Shown here: in pieces, positions 59,901 to 64,000 of the stretch
Position numbering within the stretch: position 1 is the stretch's first letter
Layout of the letters: each line of letters opens with the position of its first letter
Assembly (NCBI GenBank): GCA_033239525.1
Contig: BSYO01000034.1
Location: forward strand, 2,666,001 to 2,730,000
Direction: 5' to 3'
Origin: Nepenthes gracilis
Taxonomy: Eukaryota; Streptophyta; Magnoliopsida; Caryophyllales; Nepenthaceae
DNA length: 64,000 bases
Notes under the pieces: generated by a model
Database searches by the model: none
What the model was told of the DNA's origin: nothing
What the model saw: only the letters and a program-made list of their open reading frames with translations
Translations under genes and position numbers: made by a program

Positions 59901-60595
59901 CCGAACAGTTTGTTGGAAGGGAACAAGTCGGCGACGGAAAATCCGGCGAGCAGCGGTACAGCTCGCCGGACAAACGCCGCGAATTCTTCTTCGTCCTTGC
60001 TTTTCTTTCCGAACGCCGACCTAGCAGCGACGCCCATCATCAGACATGAGAGGCTCCCGCTGATGTTGACCTTCTCGCCGGCCCTTGCGCTGCGTGCTAT
60101 GGATTTAACCATCTCGGACACCTCGTGCTCCCTGACCGACCGGAATGACTGGACTCGCTTCGCCGTCAAAAGCTCCGTCGTCAGAATTTTCTTCACCTGG
60201 CGCCAATACTTCCCATACGGCGCCCAAGCGACGTCCGTGTTATCGTAGGTCACGATCCTCGGGCAGATGAGATCCGGCCGGCTGGCGAAGACGTTGTCCT
60301 GCGTCTTCATCACTATCCTCGCGCTATCGGCGGAATTGACGACCACCGTCGAGATCTCCCCCAGCTGGAGGTGGATCACTGGCCCGTACTTCTTCGCCAT
60401 TTCGTCGAAGACGCAGTACGGAAGCTTGGGCCCTGCGAGTTGGTGTAGGTTTCCGATGAAAGGGAGTTTAGGAGGTCCGGGGGGTAACAGACTTCGCTTC
60501 TTGCCGCCGCCCCTCAAAACTCCGAGCAGCACAGAAAGGAAGAAGGCGGCGGCCAGGATTAGGACGGTGGGGAGTGAAGCAGGCTGAAGCTCCAT
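53917..60595 (-). CDS. Cytochrome P450, CYP71 clan (CYP71D/71BE-like), two exons
   Basis: Join: exon 1 60595-59714 (294 codons), intron 59713-54541 (GTAGGT...CGCAG, phase 0), exon 2 54540-53917 (207 codons plus TGA). The 501 residues are the usual length. It begins with a membrane anchor (about 8-27), basic KKR, and the PPGPP hinge (38-42). Motifs: C-helix YWRQVK (130-135), I-helix AGSQTS (299-304), ExxR as ESLR (356-359), PERF (411-414), heme loop PFGTGRRMCPG with Cys 438. It is an ER-anchored haem-thiolate monooxygenase; the substrate cannot be told, but relatives often oxidise terpenoids or other specialised metabolites. The start at 60595 is preferred over upstream in-frame ATGs because a TATA box lies 53 bp before it. 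Oddities: Lys for Arg in W-x-x-x-R and Gln for the acidic residue in A-G-x-D/E-T. There are no stops, so it is probably functional. Confidence 0.92.
54905..55555 (+). mobile_element. Possible copia-type LTR in the P450 intron
   Basis: A TG...CA-bounded segment with a GA-rich stretch followed by TAATAGGATTTTTCACGTAAAAATT, reminiscent of the R/U5 part of plant copia LTRs. No target-site duplication or internal region was found, so the boundaries are guesses. Confidence 0.3.
55770..57060 (-). mobile_element. LTR-like segment in the P450 intron
   Basis: Similar in layout to 62160-62960 and to the Tat-like LTRs: GATRCTCAARTMA-type start, a minus-strand TATA (TATAAATGCC, about 56188) after TTTCTCCAATGATGGGGAAAGGC, then GGCC/GTTGGGC-rich sequence. 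No paired LTR or coding domain was identified. Confidence 0.4.
58947..59500 (+). mobile_element. LTR-like GGCCCAAG-rich segment in the P450 intron
   Basis: Begins TGATGGGTCCCGGC after a purine-rich stretch (ATGAAAATTGGACCC) and contains repeated GGCCCAARR motifs, like the minus strand of the TE2 LTR. A 125-codon open frame across it is a by-product of these repeats. Direct alignment with TE2 is needed. Confidence 0.35.
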
Positions 60596-60647
60596 TGCTG
60601 ATGATGGGGCTGAAATTTGCATGGGGGAAGCGTCGCCGCGCATGATA

Positions 60648-60655
60648 TATTTATA
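60648..60655 (-). promoter_or_regulatory. TATA box of the P450 gene
   Basis: The minus strand reads TATAAATA, 53 bp before the ATG at 60595. That would put transcription start near 60620, inside the longer open frame and downstream of its first ATG. Confidence 0.7.
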
Positions 60656-60725
60656 CAGACCGAATGCCGTTGCAGCACCGATGACGGCGGTGTTCAATTT
60701 TTTTGTCCTTGTTGGGTTGAGGGGC

Positions 60726-60766
60726 GCTGTGCCGCGGCACAGCCCATTGGATTAAATCCAATGGGC
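60726..60766. repeat. Two overlapping perfect palindromes
   Basis: 60726-60743 is GCTGTGCCGCGGCACAGC, a perfect 18-bp palindrome. 60742-60766 has 12-bp arms (GCCCATTGGATT and its complement) around a single A. They overlap by two bases and are followed by a run of C then T. They lie about 130-170 bp upstream of the P450 ATG. Confidence 0.95.
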
Positions 60767-61335
60767 TCCCCCCCCCCCCCTTTTTTTTAGCTTTTTTCTT
60801 TCTTTTTCTATTTTAATTAATTTATTTTTTTCCTTTTTTTATGTTTATCATCTATATAAGTTTTACTTATTCTTATAAAATATAAACTCATATAAAAATT
60901 AAATATATAAATAAATTTATTTATAAATTGGATCAAAATATTATTATTTGTTAAATATTTATATTTATATTTTATAAATTTATGAAATAATCATTTTCAA
61001 ATTATATATTTAAAATATTATTGTACAAGTAAGGTTATATTTTATAAATTAATAAAATAATAATTTATAGTCATATATTGTTAAAATATTATTATATAAG
61101 GAAGAATATATTTTATAAATATATAAAATAATAATTTATAGTCATATATTGTTATAATATTATTATATTAACAGGATCTAAAATAACTATAAAAAACTAT
61201 TTTTTGATGTTCTTTTACTTTATAAAAAATTTAAAAATAAAAAATATAATATAAAACAAAATTTAAAAAATAAATTAAAAAAAGGGGAAAAGATAAAAAG
61301 ATAAAAAGGAAAAAAAAAAAAAAAAAAAAGTGAGG
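60767..61335. repeat. Low-complexity AT-rich tract
   Basis: C-run (about 60768-60780) and T-run, then over 500 bp of almost pure A/T with repeated TATTATATAA/TTTATAGTCATATATTGTTA units (two near-identical copies about 75 bp apart near 61055 and 61130), ending in a poly-A of about 20. No gene. Together with the palindromes it may be one small inserted element. Confidence 0.55.
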
Positions 61336-62159
61336 GAGAACCCTGCCGGTTAGATTAAGAAGTAGGCATGCAGCACAGCTATTGTACCACATGCCCGCGA
61401 AGTAGCTCCCTAGGTACGAATTTGTTAGTCCTAACTAGGTTATAACATTAATATTTGTGATAGTCCAATCATTTATCTATAACTTTAATGAGCTTGCAGA
61501 GAATTTGAGAAAGTTTTATCTTTTATAAAAATAATTTTTTTATCTTGGTTGTATATTCTAAAATAGATGATTGTGGCTGATTTATTTTTTTATATAAAAA
61601 ATTAAAAATTAGTTAAAATTAATTATTTAAAATAATTAAATTATAATTATTTATTGATAAAAATATATTTAAGATTAAAAAAATGAGTCTCTTTATCTCA
61701 ATGACAGATAAAGCCACCCTCAACTCATCAAGAGGTACTTAGAAAGAGTTTTTATTATTGTGGGTTTATTATATACAGTGGCCTTTTAGATTGAGATAAT
61801 TTAAAATTTCATATTTTATATATGAAGAAATTAAATATATATAATTAGTTATTTTTGTATTTGTTAAATATTAAAATATTTATATTATAAAAATAGTTTG
61901 AAAAAATAATATTTAAATATTTTTAATTTTTAAATATATAAATTTATAACTATTAAATTTTTCATCAAATACCTAACATCTATCGCCATTTAATTTATAA
62001 ATATTGATGCATTCCTGGATTTGAATTGTTGAACAAATTAGAAAGCTATCGAATTTGGATGTCCGATTAAAAGTAGATTCGATATTTGTTATTTCGATCC
62101 TAAATCATATACACCATAACTAACAAATAAGAAGTTAAATGATGGCTTGACTCGCTTCC
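61336..62159. other. AT-rich intergenic region
   Basis: No reading frame, tRNA or recognised repeat, apart from short A/T runs. Confidence 0.4.
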
Positions 62160-63000
62160 CGGTATATCATTTGATGCTCAAATAAATAATCTTTTCAATG
62201 GGTATAGAAAGACAAGAGGAAAAATATGCGTAGATACACAGATGTGTAAGGATTGAGTGTAGGTGGAGGATTGGGCTCAGTTTAGTGCACTTGTAGAAAT
62301 GAGAGGCTTTAAGATGATGCATTTGCAAATGGGGTGACTTTCTGGATGCACTTGCAAAAGGAGTGGCGTACAAAAAGAGAGACGTGCACTCATTGGGGAG
62401 TAGCTTTCTTGCTTGCCTGAGCGTTCCGGTCAACCAAGAGGTGTTAATCCCAAGAGGATGTTCCTTGAAGAGGAGGATTAGCATTTGGCCCTCTAGAAGC
62501 ATTCAAGAGAAGCTCCCTTCTCCTGTGGAGGAGAGGGGCATTTATAGAATTGGTGTCGATTTAGCCACTTCTAGGTGTCACAGCTCTATTATTGTGAGTG
62601 GCCAATATAGTAGCTCTGTGGTTGTGGGAGGTAGGCATTACATTCCTATGATTTTGAGGGAGCTACCATCGTGTTTCCACCATTGGCCTTCTACACCATT
62701 GTAAACCTTAGGTTGACAGATTGACGGCTATCACTTGCATCCCTACTTCTACACTTGTGAGGGGACCTCATGGTAATAGTGGTTGTTTGGATTCATCTAC
62801 TGAGTTGGCGTTGTTGAGCTGGGCTACTGACTAGCCCTAATTGTCTATATATGGCTGGGTCATTTTGGGCTAAGCCATCTGGGCCCATGACCACGCATTT
62901 TGGACCATGGGCTTGGAGGAGCTTTTGTTAGGCAGTTGTTACCTAGGCTCTTCTTTTCCTTACAAGCTAAGCTTTTGGGTTGACCTATGAATCGTCATAC
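62160..63000 (-). mobile_element. LTR-like segment preceding an antisense ORF copy
   Basis: The minus-strand TATA (CTATAAATGCCCC, about 62530) and flanking GGAGAGGGGCATTTATAG on plus match the layout of the other Tat-like LTRs in the window. It lies just before an ORF copy on the plus strand, as the left LTR does in TE2. Termini were not identified. Confidence 0.45.
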
Positions 63001-63084
63001 CAATTGGTAGCCTCCCATGTCAGGAGGTTTGAATTTGTAACTCTTGGTATATACATGATGGGATGCTGGATGTGCTGGTCCTCG

Positions 63085-63720
63085 TATTCCATTTGAAAAT
63101 GAGTTATATGAGATTCTGGAGGCTTTAGAGATCCCCATAGCTTGCCTCCATCCGAATGCTCTTCGGTACCTTGTTTCTATGTGTATCTTATTTTGTTGAA
63201 AGGAACTTCTCTTGAATGTTTGGGCCGTGAAGGTAATCTTCTAGTTTAATCGAGATGCGGACTGGATTTCTCCTACCCTCGCAATAATTTCAAGATAAGT
63301 GGGGGTAATCTTGACTCACTGAAGGGCTATAAGGACCACTTCTTTTACGTGGAAGTTCCCTCCAACCGGTCCTTTTAAATAATTGGGGTACAATCAATAG
63401 CGTGTTCTCCAGAGATGTCCTCGAGAGTGAGCATCAAATGGCTTGGCCTCTAACAAGGCTTGTGGAGGAGAATGCTGCTATTTAGCGCCGCATAGGTCAT
63501 TGACTCACCCAAAGGGCATTCAACAAAGTTCAATGGGAGGTCTTGGTGGGAGGGGACGACATCACTGCCTTGTCGTTTCGCTAGCTTAAGAGGAAGTAGG
63601 GAGATCTGGACATCAGGGATTCTCTCAAGAGGGCCACTGGCAGGACAGTCATTCCATCTTCTTCGTTGATCAATATCAACCATGTCATTGAGGAGGTCCA
63701 TTAAGATATGATTGAAAGAG
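63085..63720 (+). pseudogene. Third copy of the antisense ORF family, decayed
   Basis: The plus strand reads FENELYEILEALEIPIACLH, PNALRYLVSMCILF, then stop, ELLLNVWAVKVIF, stop, FNRDADWISPT. This aligns residue for residue with the TE2 protein around 12180-12350 (EELYDIMRALGVPFARLQ, PNTVRYLVCLCVFF). Several in-frame stops follow. The continuation to 64000 has no clear frame and the element runs off the window. Confidence 0.75.
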
Positions 63721-64000
63721 AGTTTAATGGGTCATTGCAGAGGCCAGGCTTTGCTCATTTTTTATCAATTGATTCAATTCTTAAGGAAATGTCCAAAACT
63801 AACAATGGGGGCAAGCCCCTGTTGAGTTTGTTGCTGAATAGGTGACCTCTCAGTCGATGGGTTGGGTGAACCAAACAATGTCCCAACCATAGCCAAGTAC
63901 GAGGTTCCAATCTTAGTCACTTCGTCACCTGATGCATCTGTCTTCCACTCCTTCTGTTGCTTTCGTTGAGGAAGGTGCAAATAATGATCGGGTGGCCTAT

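Noticed and set aside
60596..60697. Upstream in-frame Met extending the P450 by 34 residues
   Set aside because: A TATA box at 60648-60655 lies inside the extension, and M-E-L-Q followed by the hydrophobic anchor is the usual CYP71 start.
1..64000. tRNA, rRNA and organelle-derived sequence
   Set aside because: No tRNA-like cloverleaf, rRNA segment or recognisable plastid/mitochondrial gene was noticed on reading; a tRNAscan or organelle BLAST would be decisive.

Overview
This window looks like nuclear DNA from a flowering plant, most likely a eudicot. The evidence is a plant A-type (CYP71-clan) cytochrome P450 with its single conserved intron, a plant-type single-exon SIS-domain gene, AT-rich intergenic DNA, and long nested Ty3/gypsy and Ty1/copia retrotransposons with plant primer-binding sites. 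Nothing narrows it to a genus. There are only two convincing host genes: an intact SIS-domain sugar isomerase-like gene (18980-19618, +) and a CYP71-type P450 (two exons spanning 60595 down to 53917, -). Almost everything else is retroelement-derived.

Layout. 1-3719: the 5' end of a minus-strand LTR element leaving the window on the left (family L). It sits against the broken integrase end of a minus-strand Tat-like gypsy element (about 3720-10021). 10443-16451: a non-autonomous LTR element (TE2) with about 990-bp LTRs, a broken sense-strand gag and no pol. On the opposite strand it carries a gene-like spliced ORF with its own TATA-like box, three exons and a poly(A)-like signal. TE2 splits one copy of a duplicated unknown repeat. 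18.98-19.62 kb: the SIS gene. 20.5-42.6 kb: a four-level nest. A copia remnant is split by a solo LTR of family L (TSD TGAGA). That LTR is split by a Tat-like gypsy element (21984-41069). That element is itself interrupted by another family-L solo LTR (22008-23899) and a 4.3-kb solo LTR (30093-34414). 43952-52537: a minus-strand chromovirus-like gypsy element with a 2388-bp solo LTR (47752-50139) inserted in its gag with a perfect TSD. 53.9-60.6 kb: the P450, whose 5.2-kb intron holds LTR-like debris. 62.2-64 kb: another LTR-like segment followed by a third, decayed copy of the antisense ORF.

How the pieces relate. The Tat-like elements share terminal TGATG/CATCA-type LTR ends, a TTGGCGC-type primer-binding site, a CATGGGGG polypurine tract, and an antisense ORF next to the 3' LTR resembling the 'putative gypsy type transposon' family. 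Two of them also carry a 42-bp tandem repeat with a related core at the same relative place, beyond the 3' end of that ORF. All retroelement protein regions except the TE2 antisense gene are visibly broken. Most domain borders for decayed elements are estimates from reading translations by eye.
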